From assembly GCF_900128975.1 (NCBI RefSeq), contig NZ_FQVC01000010.1, positions 1 to 64,000 of the forward strand: DNA of 64,000 nucleotides, in the 5' to 3' direction. This document shows positions 34,498-43,239 of this stretch, piece by piece (the first letter of the stretch is position 1; each line of letters begins with the position of its first letter). The notes beneath the pieces were generated by a model. That model was not told the origin of the DNA. It ran no database searches and saw nothing but the letters and a program-made list of their open reading frames with translations. A program made the position numbers and the translations under genes. Source of the stretch: Devosia limi DSM 17137 (lineage in GTDB: Bacteria; Pseudomonadota; Alphaproteobacteria; Rhizobiales; Devosiaceae).

Positions 34498-35892
34498 TCA
34501 GTCTGCAAGCGCAGCGAGGATGCGGACCCAGGACCGCGTGCCCTTGTAGAAGCTCTCGACGTCATATTTCTCGTTGGGAGAATGCACCTTGTTGTCGATG
34601 CGGGCGAACCCGATCAGAAAGGTGTCCAGGTCCAGCACCCGCTTGAATTCACCGACCACAGGGATGGAGCCTCCGGAGCCGGTAATCACGGCGCGCTTGC
34701 CCCATTCTTCGGTCAGGGCGCTAATGGCTTTTTGCAGAGCCGCGCCGTCGCTCGGGACGGTAATGGCTGGCGAGCCGCCATGGCCGGTGAAGCGAATGGT
34801 GCAGTCGGGCGGAAGCTGCGCTTCGACATGCCGGCGAAAGGCCTGACGGATCTTCTCCGGGTCCATGTTGGAGACCAGCCGGAACGAAATCTTGGCGCAG
34901 GCGGTGGCCGGTATTACGGTCTTGAATCCGTCGCCGGTATAGCCCCCGGTCATCCCATTGATCTCGCAGGTCGGTCTGGCCCAGAGCGTTTCCAGTATGG
35001 TCCGTCCTGTCTCGCCGGCCGGGACAGACAGGCCCGCCGTGCCCAGGAACGCGCCCTCGTCAAATCCCAGACCGGCCCATTGCGCCTTCAGTTCGGGGCT
35101 GATTTCGGCCACATCGTCATAAAAGTCGGGGATCGCTACGCTGCCATCGGCAGTGCGCAGGCTAGCAATGATCTGTGCTAGAATCTGGTTCGGATTGCGC
35201 GCAGCATTGCCGAACATGCCTGAATGCAGGTCTTTTCTGGCACAGGTGATCTCGATCTCTTCAGCAACGAGACCGCGTAGCATGGTGATGACCGATGGCG
35301 TTGCTGCGTCCCACATGCGGGTATCGCAAACCAGGGCAATATCGGCCGCCGACAGCTCGTCCCGATGCGTCGTCAGGAAGTCGGGCAGGCTGGGACCGCC
35401 GCTTTCTTCCTCGCCTTCGAGGAGCATCGACACGCGAACCGGCAGGGTGCCCGTGACCGTTTTCCAGGCGCGGCAGGCTTCGATGAATGTCATCATCTGA
35501 CCTTTGTCGTCCGAGGCACCGCGCGCGATGATGATCCGGTTCCCCTTGGCGTCCGTCTGCACCACGGGCTCAAACGGATCGGAATGCCATTGTGACAGCG
35601 GATCGACCGGTTGGACGTCGTAATGGGCATAGAACAGCACATGGGGCCCGACTTGGTCGGGGCTATGGGCCACGACGACCGGATGCCCCGGCGTCTGGCG
35701 GGGAGCGGCTTCGAAACCCAGATCCTGCAACTGCTCCGACAGCCAGTTTGCGGCCCGCCGGCACTCCGGCGCATAGGCTGGATCGGTCGAAATCGACTTG
35801 ATGCGCAGCAGCGCCTTGAGCCGCTCCAGCCCTTCGTCGAGATTGTCATCGACATGAGCCAAAACCGCAGAAAGTTCGCTGTTCATTGTCAT
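34498..35892 (-). CDS. M20-family metallopeptidase (dipeptidase type)
   Basis: I prefer the ATG at 35892, ten bases after a GGGAG; a GTG at 35901 is in frame but too close to it. The 464-residue protein has the M20 di-metal residues in order: 'LFYAHYDVQP' (His, Asp), 'GASDDKGQM' (bridging Asp), 'LEGEEESGGPS' (catalytic Glu pair) and 'VCDTRMWD', plus the lid domain (about 200-360) and the C-terminal 'GGSIPVV'. The length fits CNDP-like dipeptidases, which hydrolyse dipeptides or N-acyl amino acids in the cytoplasm. It is convergent with the trio operon and could release the amino acid from an imported peptide. Confidence 0.87.
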   Translation of the reverse strand: MTMNSELSAVLAHVDDNLDEGLERLKALLRIKSISTDPAYAPECRRAANWLSEQLQDLGFEAAPRQTPGHPVVVAHSPDQVGPHVLFYAHYDVQPVDPLSQWHSDPFEPVVQTDAKGNRIIIARGASDDKGQMMTFIEACRAWKTVTGTLPVRVSMLLEGEEESGGPSLPDFLTTHRDELSAADIALVCDTRMWDAATPSVITMLRGLVAEEIEITCARKDLHSGMFGNAARNPNQILAQIIASLRTADGSVAIPDFYDDVAEISPELKAQWAGLGFDEGAFLGTAGLSVPAGETGRTILETLWARPTCEINGMTGGYTGDGFKTVIPATACAKISFRLVSNMDPEKIRQAFRRHVEAQLPPDCTIRFTGHGGSPAITVPSDGAALQKAISALTEEWGKRAVITGSGGSIPVVGEFKRVLDLDTFLIGFARIDNKVHSPNEKYDVESFYKGTRSWVRILAALAD

Positions 35893-36165
35893 GTTACGCA
35901 CGCTCCCACAGTCTGCGATGAAGACGAACTAAATGTCCTGATGCTCTCTTAGCGCGATCGCAAAGCTGAAGAAACACGCAACAGCGTGCGTGATCGAGGA
36001 CGCGCGCAAAAAACTGATAGGCCGTCAGTTGTGGCACCGCTGGGGCGGTCGCACCCCATCCCGCGGCTTTCAGCGTGGAAGCCAAACATGCGCCAGCTCG
36101 GGAAGCCGAGATTGCGAAATTAGCGTAAGCATCCGGTGAGCACCACGGTGTGAGTGTCGCGCCGT

Positions 36166-36771
36166 TCAGTTGATGCGGTTGCGGCTTTTCTCGAATGCCG
36201 CCTTACCCTGGGCCCTGCGCCTGGCGAGTTTGGTAAGGCGCTCGTTGATTGCGCTCAAGCCCATATCGCCCGGTTCGAAGAGGCGTCCATACCAGGTCAT
36301 GACGCTGTCGTGCTCAGGATGTTTCGGGGCTGCCATGGCGTCGAGGAAGTCTTCAAAGCCCGGGAGGCCGCCGACATCTTCCGGCGGAGCGCGACGGCCG
36401 CCATCGACAAAGCGTGGATAGTCGACCATCGGGTCTGCAGCGACAACCTCCTCGACCACGACGGTGTGGCGCCAGTCGTCGCCAAAATCATAGGTGTAGG
36501 TGAAGCGGGTCTCGCCGCGGGCGAGGATGGCGCTGAGCCGGATGTAGCGGGCGTCGCGCATCTCATCGCCCCAGTCGGGATCGGGATAGCCATAGCGGCG
36601 GTGGCCGATCTCGAACTGGAAGAGATGATAGTCCTCAAACAGCATGGCGGCCTGGATAACATCGTGAACGGCCTTGAGAGTGCTGGTCAGGGGCACTTCG
36701 ACCCGTCGCCAGATGGCGGGCTCTACATCGTCGAGCTGGATATGGAGCCGGGCAATGCGATCGCTGGTCAC
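36166..36771 (-). CDS. Plasmid pRiA4b ORF-3 family protein (IS66 passenger)
   Basis: Start GTG at 36771, overlapping the tnpC stop (GTGA); the frame upstream of it is only tnpC read out of phase. The 201-residue protein carries the PRiA4_ORF3 domain over most of its length: 'ARLHIQLDDVEPAIWRRVEVP' near the start, 'FQFEIGHRRYGYPD', 'FTYTYDFGDDWRHTVVVE', and 'GGLPGFEDFLDAMAAPKHPEH' later. The family's function is unknown, but it is often found in IS66-type elements and rhizobial plasmids. Its stop is only about 40 bases from the IS end, so it travels with the element, and the coupled start suggests it is made with TnpC. Confidence 0.85.
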   Translation of the reverse strand: MTSDRIARLHIQLDDVEPAIWRRVEVPLTSTLKAVHDVIQAAMLFEDYHLFQFEIGHRRYGYPDPDWGDEMRDARYIRLSAILARGETRFTYTYDFGDDWRHTVVVEEVVAADPMVDYPRFVDGGRRAPPEDVGGLPGFEDFLDAMAAPKHPEHDSVMTWYGRLFEPGDMGLSAINERLTKLARRRAQGKAAFEKSRNRIN

Positions 36772-38419
36772 GCGGTCTTCCTGCCCTGGTGCTGAGCCGC
36801 CCAGTTCCACGGTAACAGGTCGTCGAGTTGGTGGCTGGGGTGATCGGCGATGCGGGCCAGGACATCGGCGAGCCAGGCCTGCGGATCGACATCGTTGAGC
36901 TTGGCTGTGACGATGAGGCTGTACATGAAGGCAGCCCGCTGCCCACCGCGATCGGAGCCGGCGAATAGCCAGGCCTTGCGGCCGAGCGCGATGCCGCGCA
37001 GGGCCCGCTCGGCGGCATTGTTGGTCAGGCACACGCGCCCATCCTCGAGGAACCGGGTGAATACCGGCCAGCGCTTGAGCATATAGTCCATGGCCTTGGC
37101 CAGATCGTCGTGCCGCGACAAGCCGGGACGGTACTTGAGCAGAAGGGCTTCGAGCTCAGCCACCACGGGAGCGCTGCACTCCTGGCGTGCCGCGAGGCGG
37201 TCCTGCGATGACTGACCGTTGATGGCGCGTTCAACCTCGAACAGGCGATCCATGCGCTGCACGATTTCGAGGGCAAACGGCGAGATCGGCGCGGTCTTCT
37301 TGCCGTCGGCCTTGCGCCGGGCGCTCGCTTCAAGATCGGCCAGCACGAAGAAGGCGCGGCGCGCATGGCTCCAGCAACCGGCCTCAATGATCGGCGCGGG
37401 TTGGCGGCCAGCGTCATAGAGCCGGGCATAGCCACCATAGGCATCGGCCTGCAGTATCCCGGACCAGTCGGCCAGGTGCTGCCTTGGATGCTCACCGGCG
37501 CGGTTGGGCGAATAGTAGAACAGCGCCGCCGGCGGGGCTGCCCCCCAAACCGTCGATCATCCCGGACATAGGTCCAGATCCGGCCCGTTGCCGTCTTGCC
37601 CCGGGCCAGCACCGGCACGGTGGTATCGTCCCCGTGCAGCCGTTCGGCCCTCATGACATGGGCGGCAAGCCGATGGTGCAAGGGTGCGAGCACGGCCGCG
37701 GCTGCACCCACCTGGTCGGCAAGGGTCGACAGGCTCAGCGGCACGCTTTCACGGCCATAGCGCTCGACCTGCCGGTTGAGCGGCTGATGTTGCCCGTACT
37801 TCTCGAACAGCATCATCGCCAGCAAACTTGGACCGGCCCAGCCGCGCGCCACCACATGGAACGGCGCCGGGGGCTGGCTGATCTTCTCGCAGTCCCGGCA
37901 GGCGACCTTCTCACGCACCGTCTGGATGACCTTCCACTGGCGCGGGATCACCTCGAGCGCCTCGGTGACGTCATCACCGATCCGGCTCAGCCGGGTTCCC
38001 CCGCAGGCTGGACAGGCGCAGGGCGCCGCAATGACACGGCGCTCACGTGGCAGATGCTCTGGGAAAGGCTGGCGTGATGGCCGGCGGCGTTCAAAGCCGG
38101 GGGCATCGGCGACCTTGCGGGCCGCAATCTGGGCTATCGCCTCGTCCTGACTGGCTGTGGCCTCCAACTCCTCGAGTTGGAGCTCGAGTTGATCCAGAAG
38201 ACGGCTGCTGCGCTCAGACTTGCTGCCGAAAAGCTGATGCTTGAGCTTCTCGATCTGCAACTTGAGATGGGCGATCAGCACCTGGTCGTCAGACCTCTCG
38301 GCCCGGACCGTTGCTGCCTCGGCCTTGGCTTCTGCAACTTCGATCCGCGCAGCCGCCAGCGCCGCCTTGAGGGCTTCCACGTCGTCGGGCATGGGCGAAA
38401 CGCTGGCTTGCATGACCAT
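36768..38419 (-). pseudogene. tnpC: IS66-family transposase TnpC, with a one-base frameshift
   Basis: The N-terminal frame (38419 to about 37540) has the leucine-zipper-like helix, 'LKHQLFGSKSERSSR', the zinc-finger part 'CACPACGG', and 'LLAMMLFEKYGQHQPLNRQVERYG'. The reading then breaks at a run of six G (C on the plus strand, 37541-37546). The C-terminal frame, stop at 36768, carries the rest: 'LSRHDDLAKAMDYMLKRWP', 'LTNNAAERALRGIALGRKAWLFAGSDRGGQRAAFMYSL' in two pieces, and the IS66 C-terminal tail. One extra G would restore a typical ~550-residue transposase. It is either a real inactivating deletion or a homopolymer sequencing error. Confidence 0.85.
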
Positions 38420-38483
38420 GATGGAATCATAGCCGTCCCGCGGCGTGAAGTAGAAAATGCTTCGTCAGCCGACGAAATATGAA

Positions 38484-38831
38484 CTATCCGGCCCGCGTCG
38501 GACGCCAGCTCTGCTGCGGGTTGCGCCAGTCGATCCCTTCGAGCAAATAGCCCATCTGCCCGCCACTCAGATGCACCACGCCGTCGACAGTGGACGGCCA
38601 TATGAAGCGCCCCCGCTCAAGGCGCTTGGCGTAAAGCGACAGACCGATGCCGTCGTGCCAGAGCGCCTTGATCAGCGACCCGCTGCGTCCTCGAAACACG
38701 AATACGTCCCCGGCAAACGGGTCCCGCCCCAGCCCTTCCTGGATCAGGCGCGCCAACCCGCCCATCCCCTTGCGCATATCGGTATGGCCGCTGGCCAGCC
38801 AGACGCGGACATCGGAGCGAACCGGGATCAT
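38484..38831 (-). CDS. tnpB: IS66-family accessory protein TnpB
   Basis: The 115-residue protein is the standard IS66 Orf2: 'VRVWLASGHTDMRKGMGGLARLIQEGLGRDPFAGDVFVFRGRSG' in pieces, then 'LIKALWHDGIGLSLYAKRLERGRFIWP'. Its start overlaps the tnpA stop by four bases (ATGA on the minus strand). It is needed with TnpA and TnpC for IS66 transposition, but its exact role is unknown. The gene looks intact, unlike tnpC. Confidence 0.93.
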   Translation of the reverse strand: MIPVRSDVRVWLASGHTDMRKGMGGLARLIQEGLGRDPFAGDVFVFRGRSGSLIKALWHDGIGLSLYAKRLERGRFIWPSTVDGVVHLSGGQMGYLLEGIDWRNPQQSWRPTRAG

Positions 38832-39184
38832 CGCAATGCCCGCAGCACCGCCATGACCAACCGAGCGGGCGCCGTCGCGGCAATTCTCACCGTCGTCCCT
38901 CCGGCCAGCTCCAGACGGATCGCCGGACTATCCGAAAGGACATCTCCGGACACAGCCGCCGCCACAGGACCTTCGTCCTCGGTTGCTACGGCAGGCACAA
39001 ACATCGCCTCGGACTGCTGGGCGCTGCGGCGCCATTGGTAGATCAAGCTGGTCGACACATCGAACTGCCGCGCGACCTCGGCAACCACCGCGCCCGGCGC
39101 AAACGACGCCAACACGATCTCTTCCCGCTCCGTCGCGGTCCAGCGACGCCGGCGTTCAGGGCCCGAAATAACCGTCATGTGCAT
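38828..39184 (-). CDS. tnpA: IS66-family accessory protein TnpA
   Basis: The 118-residue protein has an N-terminal helix-turn-helix like those of IS3-type OrfA: 'RRRWTATEREEIVLASFAPG', then 'VAEVARQFDVSTSLIYQWRR' (about 35-54). A variable C-terminal half, here rich in Ala and Val, follows. It is the first gene of the IS66 operon, about 85 bases inside the right end of the element. It probably binds DNA during transposition. Confidence 0.92.
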   Translation of the reverse strand: MHMTVISGPERRRRWTATEREEIVLASFAPGAVVAEVARQFDVSTSLIYQWRRSAQQSEAMFVPAVATEDEGPVAAAVSGDVLSDSPAIRLELAGGTTVRIAATAPARLVMAVLRALR

Positions 39185-39270
39185 TCTGCGGCGCTCTTAG
39201 CTGCGTCCTTATGAGCGCAGCATCATCACCAGGTACCAGCATCGCAAGGCGGCCTCCGCCGGAGGCTTAC

Positions 39271-39667
39271 GACCATCGGTCAGTGCATCGCTGACAAAAT
39301 CCAGGGACCAACGCTGGTTCGGACCTGACGGCAGGACCATGGGCGCCCGCGTACCCAAGGCTCTTTTGCGGCCGCCGCGACGGCGAACCTGCAGCCGTTC
39401 CTCGGCATAGATCCGCCGCAACTTCTTGTGGTTGAGCACGATCCCCTCCCGATCAAGCAGCACATGCAGCCGGCGATAGCCGAACCGGCAGCGCACGGCC
39501 GCCAGTTCGCGCAGCCGCGCCCGAACGGCCTGATCATCGGATCGCGTGCTCACATAACGCACCGATGTTCGATCGATCCCGATCACCGAACACGCCCGAC
39601 GCTGGCTCACCGCGAAGGCCTCGCAGAGGTAAGCCACGGCTTCTCGCCTGACGGCGGGCGTTACCAT
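39271..39667 (-). pseudogene. IS3-family transposase orfB, N-terminal part only
   Basis: Starting at ATG 39667, the frame shows the HTH_21 and integrase-core beginning: 'REAVAYLCEAFAVSQRRACSVIGIDRTSVRY', 'FGYRRLHVLLDREG', 'HKKLRRIYAEERLQVRRRGGRK' and 'PNQRWSLDFVSDALTDGR', in pieces. At 'DGRK' it enters IS66 sequence, so the trailing residues to a stop at 39209 are not transposase. Most of the DDE core is lost. The upstream orfA is frameshifted as well, so this copy is inactive twice over. Confidence 0.87.
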
Positions 39668-39926
39668 TTTTTTGTGCTGAGGTCCTTGAGCATGGCGTTG
39701 TCCAGCATCGCCTCGGCCAGCAGCTTCTTGAGCCGGGCGTTCTCGTTCTCCAGCACCTTGAGCCGCCGCGCCTCGCTGACGTCCATGCCGCCGAACTTGG
39801 CCTTGTATTGTAAAACGTCGCGCTGCTCACGCCGTGCTTGCGGCATACATCGGCAGTCGGCATGCCCGCCTCCTGCGCTTTGATCATGCCAATAATCTGC
39901 TCCTCGCTGATTCGCGAAGCCTTCAT
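39661..39926 (-). pseudogene. IS3-family transposase orfA, frameshifted
   Basis: The first frame (from ATG 39926) reads 'MKASRISEEQIIGMIKAQEAG', then 'TADVCRKHGVSSATFYN', a classic IS3 OrfA helix-turn-helix. At about 39808 the phase slips by one base, and the leucine-zipper part continues in another frame: 'YKAKFGGMDVSEARRLKVLE', 'LKKLLAEAMLDNAMLKDL', ending 'STKKW'. A run of seven A (minus strand, 39667-39673) spans the orfA/orfB junction, a typical site for programmed -1 frameshifting in this family. Confidence 0.82.
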
Positions 39927-40103
39927 CGTCCGTCTCCTTCAATGGACGGACTCTACTCATTTTTGGAGGAGATCTAAGGGCTCCCGCCCGGATCTGAATA
40001 GGTGGCAGTGCGGTGGTACTGGCTACATGCAAGCTCGTGTAGGCAGACGCCTGCAGCGCGCCCCTACTCGGTTAAACCAAAGGTTTCGCTGAAAATGTCT
40101 AGA

Positions 40104-40913
40104 TCAAGCTTTGTATTTGGGGCTGCGACCAGGGCGAGCCGCAACAACAATGCCGCTACCTGACTGCTTGGCACTTCCGCTTATGCGCCGCTCGATCTCC
40201 GACGCAATATTTCTAATATTGTCGATGAAGTAGTTTGGATCGTTCGCTTCGAACCGACGGGCTGAAACAACGAAGACCACACTGCCAAGCACTCTCCCTT
40301 CTGCATCGCTGACAGGTGCGGCAATGCCCACGAGGCCGGAAAAAACTTCTGCATGTGTTATGCAGTATTGGGCATCTCTGATGATTGCCATACGGCTCAG
40401 GAAGTCGGCCAGGTCAACTCCAAGCGCGCTTTCCTCGATCAGGGACGCGTTGTGAGCATAAATGCTCTTGAGTTGTGAAACCGACAAACTTGCCAAAATA
40501 ACCTTGGCCATCGCCCCTTTGAAAATGGGCATGGGACGACCAGGCTTGTAAATTTCAGGGATAGTGTGGTCAGTCCACGCCAGATCCGCACAAAGGACCT
40601 TGTCTCCATAATAACTGCAAAGCATCAGGTTAAGCTGGAGCTCCTCGGAGCTGAAGCGGATCAGATGCCGCCCAGCCCGAAGAAGAGGGTCGTTCTCTCG
40701 TTTGAGCATCTCGAGCTCGATGACCCGAGAGCCCACTGTATAGGTGCCGCCACTCGCCGGTGTCAGCAGTCCTGCTCGCGTCAAAGCCTGCAGGTAGCGG
40801 TATGTGCTCGCCCGAGACGAGCCGCAACGTTCTGCGGCTCGTGAAATGTCGATGGTCAGCGTGTTCTCATCGAACTCATCCAAGATCGCGAGCATCTTAT
40901 CTAAGCTGTTCAA
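40104..40913 (-). CDS. IclR-family transcriptional regulator
   Basis: The 269-residue protein has an N-terminal winged helix (about 1-65, 'LDKMLAILDEF', 'SRAAERCGSSRASTYRYLQALTRAGLL') and a C-terminal IclR effector domain (about 80-255, 'GAMAKVILA', 'ISGLVGIAAPVSDAEGRVLGSVVF'-like segments). It is the last gene of the minus-strand TRAP operon, 30 bases after dctM. It probably senses the transported acid or its product. A perfect inverted repeat TTGTCTCA-N5-TGAGACAA, in the divergent promoter region at 45137-45157, is the natural candidate site. Confidence 0.87.
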   Translation of the reverse strand: MNSLDKMLAILDEFDENTLTIDISRAAERCGSSRASTYRYLQALTRAGLLTPASGGTYTVGSRVIELEMLKRENDPLLRAGRHLIRFSSEELQLNLMLCSYYGDKVLCADLAWTDHTIPEIYKPGRPMPIFKGAMAKVILASLSVSQLKSIYAHNASLIEESALGVDLADFLSRMAIIRDAQYCITHAEVFSGLVGIAAPVSDAEGRVLGSVVFVVSARRFEANDPNYFIDNIRNIASEIERRISGSAKQSGSGIVVAARPGRSPKYKA

Positions 40914-40943
40914 TCACACCACCGGTATCGAGCAAATTCGCCA

Positions 40944-42227
40944 TCACTCGCCTAGCAAGAGAGCTGCAGGGAAGGTGATCAACTCAGGAAAGATAACCAT
41001 TAGGACCAATACAGCTAGTTGTGCCAGCAGGAAGGGCCAAACTCCCATGATGACCCTTGGGAGCGAGATCCTGGATACTCCCGCTACCACATTGAGCACT
41101 GCGCCAACAGGCGGCGTGAGAAGTCCGACCGCGGTCGCCATCATAAATACTACTGCGAAATACACAGGGTCGATGCCGGCAGCTCTCACGCTGGGCAGCA
41201 GAACCGGAACTAGAATCAGGATGATCGGCACCATGTCCATTGCGGAACCTATCACCAGCACCAGAACAACAATCGCCGCCATCAGCAATCTTGGGTCCGA
41301 TGCAAAAGGAGCAATCAGTCCAGCCACCTGATCTGTGAGTCCTGCAACCGTTATCATCCAGCTCGACACCAGCGCCGCGGCGACTAGGAACATGACCATG
41401 GCGGTGGTCTTGGCCGCCCCCAGGAATACGTCAAAGAGGTCGGAAATCTTGAGTTCCCGATAAACGACCAAAGACACAAAGAGCGCATAGACCGCTGCCA
41501 CGACACCGGCCTCAGTGGGCGTAAAAACACCAAAACGCAGCCCGACCAGAATTATCAGCGGCAACATCAGTGCCCAGATACCTGCCCAAGCTTCCTTAAG
41601 CACCGTCCTGAAGGGCACTTTGGGCGGAGAAATGGTATGCTCGGACCTCGAAACCAAAAACCACACCACTGTTAGCGCAATTCCCATGATGAGGCCGGGT
41701 GCGATGCCCGCGACGAAGATGTCCGTTATGGATATACGACCGACGACACCGATGAGAATGAAGCCGATCGATGGCGGAATGATCAGCGCGGAAATGCCGG
41801 CTGAGGCGATGAGGCCGGCAGAGCGGCCCCCGTCGTGACCCGCCTTGACCATCATGGGGATAAGAATTGCTGACAGCGCTGCGGCATCGGCGGCGGCCGA
41901 CCCCGAAAGGCTCGCCAGCATCAGGGCAGCGAGAATTGCCACATATCCCAAGCCGCCACGGATGTGGCCGACCGCTGCAACCGCCAGATTGACGATGCGC
42001 TTCGACAACCCCCCGGCATTCATAACTTCGCCTGCGAGCATGAAGAAGGGTACGGCCATCAGCGGGAAACTGTCAGCACCGTTCAACATGTTCTGCGCAA
42101 TGATCTGAGCGTCAAACATGTTGAGGTAAACCATGAAAGCGATGCCGGTCATGATCAGGGCGTAGGCAATCGGCATACCGATGGCCATGCTCCCGAGCAG
42201 GGAACCGACGAAAATCAGGACTGCCAT
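40944..42227 (-). CDS. dctM: TRAP transporter large membrane subunit (DctM)
   Basis: The 427-residue protein has about 12 hydrophobic segments and standard DctM blocks: 'GMPIAYALIMTGIAFM', 'PFFMLAGEVMNAGGLSKRIVNLA', 'AALMLASLSGSAAADAAALSAILIPMM' (in pieces, about 95-120) and 'LLTPPVGAVLNVVAGVSRIS' near the end. It is the ion-driven translocation channel of the TRAP system and works with the adjacent DctQ and the DctP binding protein. The stop of dctQ abuts its start (one base apart). Confidence 0.93.
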   Translation of the reverse strand: MAVLIFVGSLLGSMAIGMPIAYALIMTGIAFMVYLNMFDAQIIAQNMLNGADSFPLMAVPFFMLAGEVMNAGGLSKRIVNLAVAAVGHIRGGLGYVAILAALMLASLSGSAAADAAALSAILIPMMVKAGHDGGRSAGLIASAGISALIIPPSIGFILIGVVGRISITDIFVAGIAPGLIMGIALTVVWFLVSRSEHTISPPKVPFRTVLKEAWAGIWALMLPLIILVGLRFGVFTPTEAGVVAAVYALFVSLVVYRELKISDLFDVFLGAAKTTAMVMFLVAAALVSSWMITVAGLTDQVAGLIAPFASDPRLLMAAIVVLVLVIGSAMDMVPIILILVPVLLPSVRAAGIDPVYFAVVFMMATAVGLLTPPVGAVLNVVAGVSRISLPRVIMGVWPFLLAQLAVLVLMVIFPELITFPAALLLGE

Positions 42228-42752
42228 TTATTTGACTCCCACACGCTGCAAGGCAATCTGCTCTTCATCGATCGAAGACAGGCGATCCATTTTTCCTGTA
42301 AGGATCAATACTAGCCGGGAGATGAGAATTGCACCTGATGACACGCCGAAAACAAGCCCGACACCGAAGAATAGAGCCTGTGAAAGGCCGGTGGCCGGCG
42401 CAAACGTATTCATGTTCACTCGTACCTGGACCCAGCTGCCGGCAATGATCAGCCAGGTTGCGTAGATCATCAGCAGGTGGGACAGGGTCAGCGCAACTAT
42501 GCGCAAGGGGCGCGGCAAGCTGTTGACGATGAAGTCGATCCCCAGGTGACCGTTTTCGCGCAGTACGATGATTGCACCAACGAATACCGTCCAGACAAAA
42601 AGCCATCTGGAGAACTCCTCGGATTGCGTGATCCCGGAGTTAAAGAAGTAGCGCAAAATGACATTGCCGAAGACAAGGACTACCATGCCTGCAAGGCACA
42701 GCACCACGAACCACTTCAGTAGCGTAAAGTAGAGCTCGATCAATCTGGACAT
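42228..42752 (-). CDS. dctQ: TRAP transporter small membrane subunit (DctQ)
   Basis: I chose ATG 42752, preceded by GAGGAGGGG; the frame runs ten codons further up without a start signal. The 174-residue protein has four hydrophobic helices and the DctQ mark 'EEFSRWLFVWTVFVGAIIVLRENGHLGID' in pieces (about 47-76). It pairs with DctM in the membrane. Small differences from dicarboxylate members do not reveal the substrate. Confidence 0.9.
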   Translation of the reverse strand: MSRLIELYFTLLKWFVVLCLAGMVVLVFGNVILRYFFNSGITQSEEFSRWLFVWTVFVGAIIVLRENGHLGIDFIVNSLPRPLRIVALTLSHLLMIYATWLIIAGSWVQVRVNMNTFAPATGLSQALFFGVGLVFGVSSGAILISRLVLILTGKMDRLSSIDEEQIALQRVGVK

Positions 42753-42788
42753 GCGCCCCTCCTCAGGCGGTACTTGCCGCAATTCTGT

Positions 42789-43214
42789 CTAAGCGCGCTT
42801 GTAGCCTGGCAACGCACCGTCCTGAATGTCCGGCAAATTGACGACGATATTGTCAGGCGTCCTGCAGGTCAGCCAGACCAGCGGCTCCGTGGTGCTCATA
42901 TTGGCCTCGACATGGGGCATGTTGGGGGGAACAAAGACGAAGTCACCTTCTGTCATGTCGACAAATTCATCGAAGTTCTCGCCGAAATAGATCCGGCCAT
43001 GCCCCTTGAGCACATAGCCGCCGGTTTCGGCTTCGCCATGGTGGTGCGGCGGGGAGCGGAAGCCCGGCTCGTTGGACACCTGACCGAACCACAGACGGGT
43101 TGCGGGTGTGTGTTGCGGGCTGACGCCCGATCTGCGCACGGCATCTCCGGACTGTTCGGTATTTGTGTCCAGAGCATCTGCACGTGTAACAACCGGAACG
43201 ACTTTGTCGGTCAT
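42789..43214 (-). CDS. Cupin-domain protein
   Basis: The 141-residue protein has one cupin barrel with metal-binding motif 1 'PPHHHGEAETGGYVLKGHG' (His-His-Glu, about 56-75) and motif 2 'GDFVFVPPNMPHVEAN' (His, about 90-106). Such proteins act as isomerases, lyases or small-molecule sensors. The gene lies between the TRAP small subunit and an SDR gene in the same operon, so it probably acts on the transported compound. The specific reaction cannot be told from the sequence. Confidence 0.8.
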   Translation of the reverse strand: MTDKVVPVVTRADALDTNTEQSGDAVRRSGVSPQHTPATRLWFGQVSNEPGFRSPPHHHGEAETGGYVLKGHGRIYFGENFDEFVDMTEGDFVFVPPNMPHVEANMSTTEPLVWLTCRTPDNIVVNLPDIQDGALPGYKRA

Positions 43215-43239
43215 GGCAATATCCTAGCTAATTATCGAT

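Larger units (their letters stand above)
36125..39270 (-). mobile_element. IS66-family insertion element, about 3146 bp, with passenger gene
   Basis: The left end GTAAGCATCCGG (36125-36136) and the right end, CCGGAGGCTTAC (39259-39270) read in reverse, match at 11 of 12 terminal bases and begin GTAAGC as IS66-family ends do. Between them, all on the minus strand, lie tnpA, tnpB, a frameshifted tnpC and a pRiA4b ORF-3-like passenger. The 8 bases outside each end (AAATTAGC on the left, GACCATCG on the right) differ, so there is no target duplication. The right end sits inside an IS3-family orfB. Confidence 0.85.
39271..39985 (-). mobile_element. IS3-family element, 5' half only, truncated by IS66
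   Basis: orfA and the first part of orfB of an IS3-family element lie on the minus strand and are cut at 39270/39271 by the IS66 right end. The outer end is placed near 39970-39985 because TAGATCTCCTCCAAAAATG, read on the minus strand, resembles the start of this type of element; the exact base is uncertain. The other half of the element is not found on the far side of IS66. Confidence 0.65.

Noticed and set aside
34333-35181. Plus-strand frame of 282 codons opposite the M20 peptidase
   Set aside because: It starts inside the flavoprotein gene and runs antisense to the M20 gene. No family match.
39209-39270. Extra C-terminal residues on IS3 orfB (after DGRK)
   Set aside because: These are IS66 terminal sequence read through by chance, not transposase, so I ended the pseudogene at 39271.
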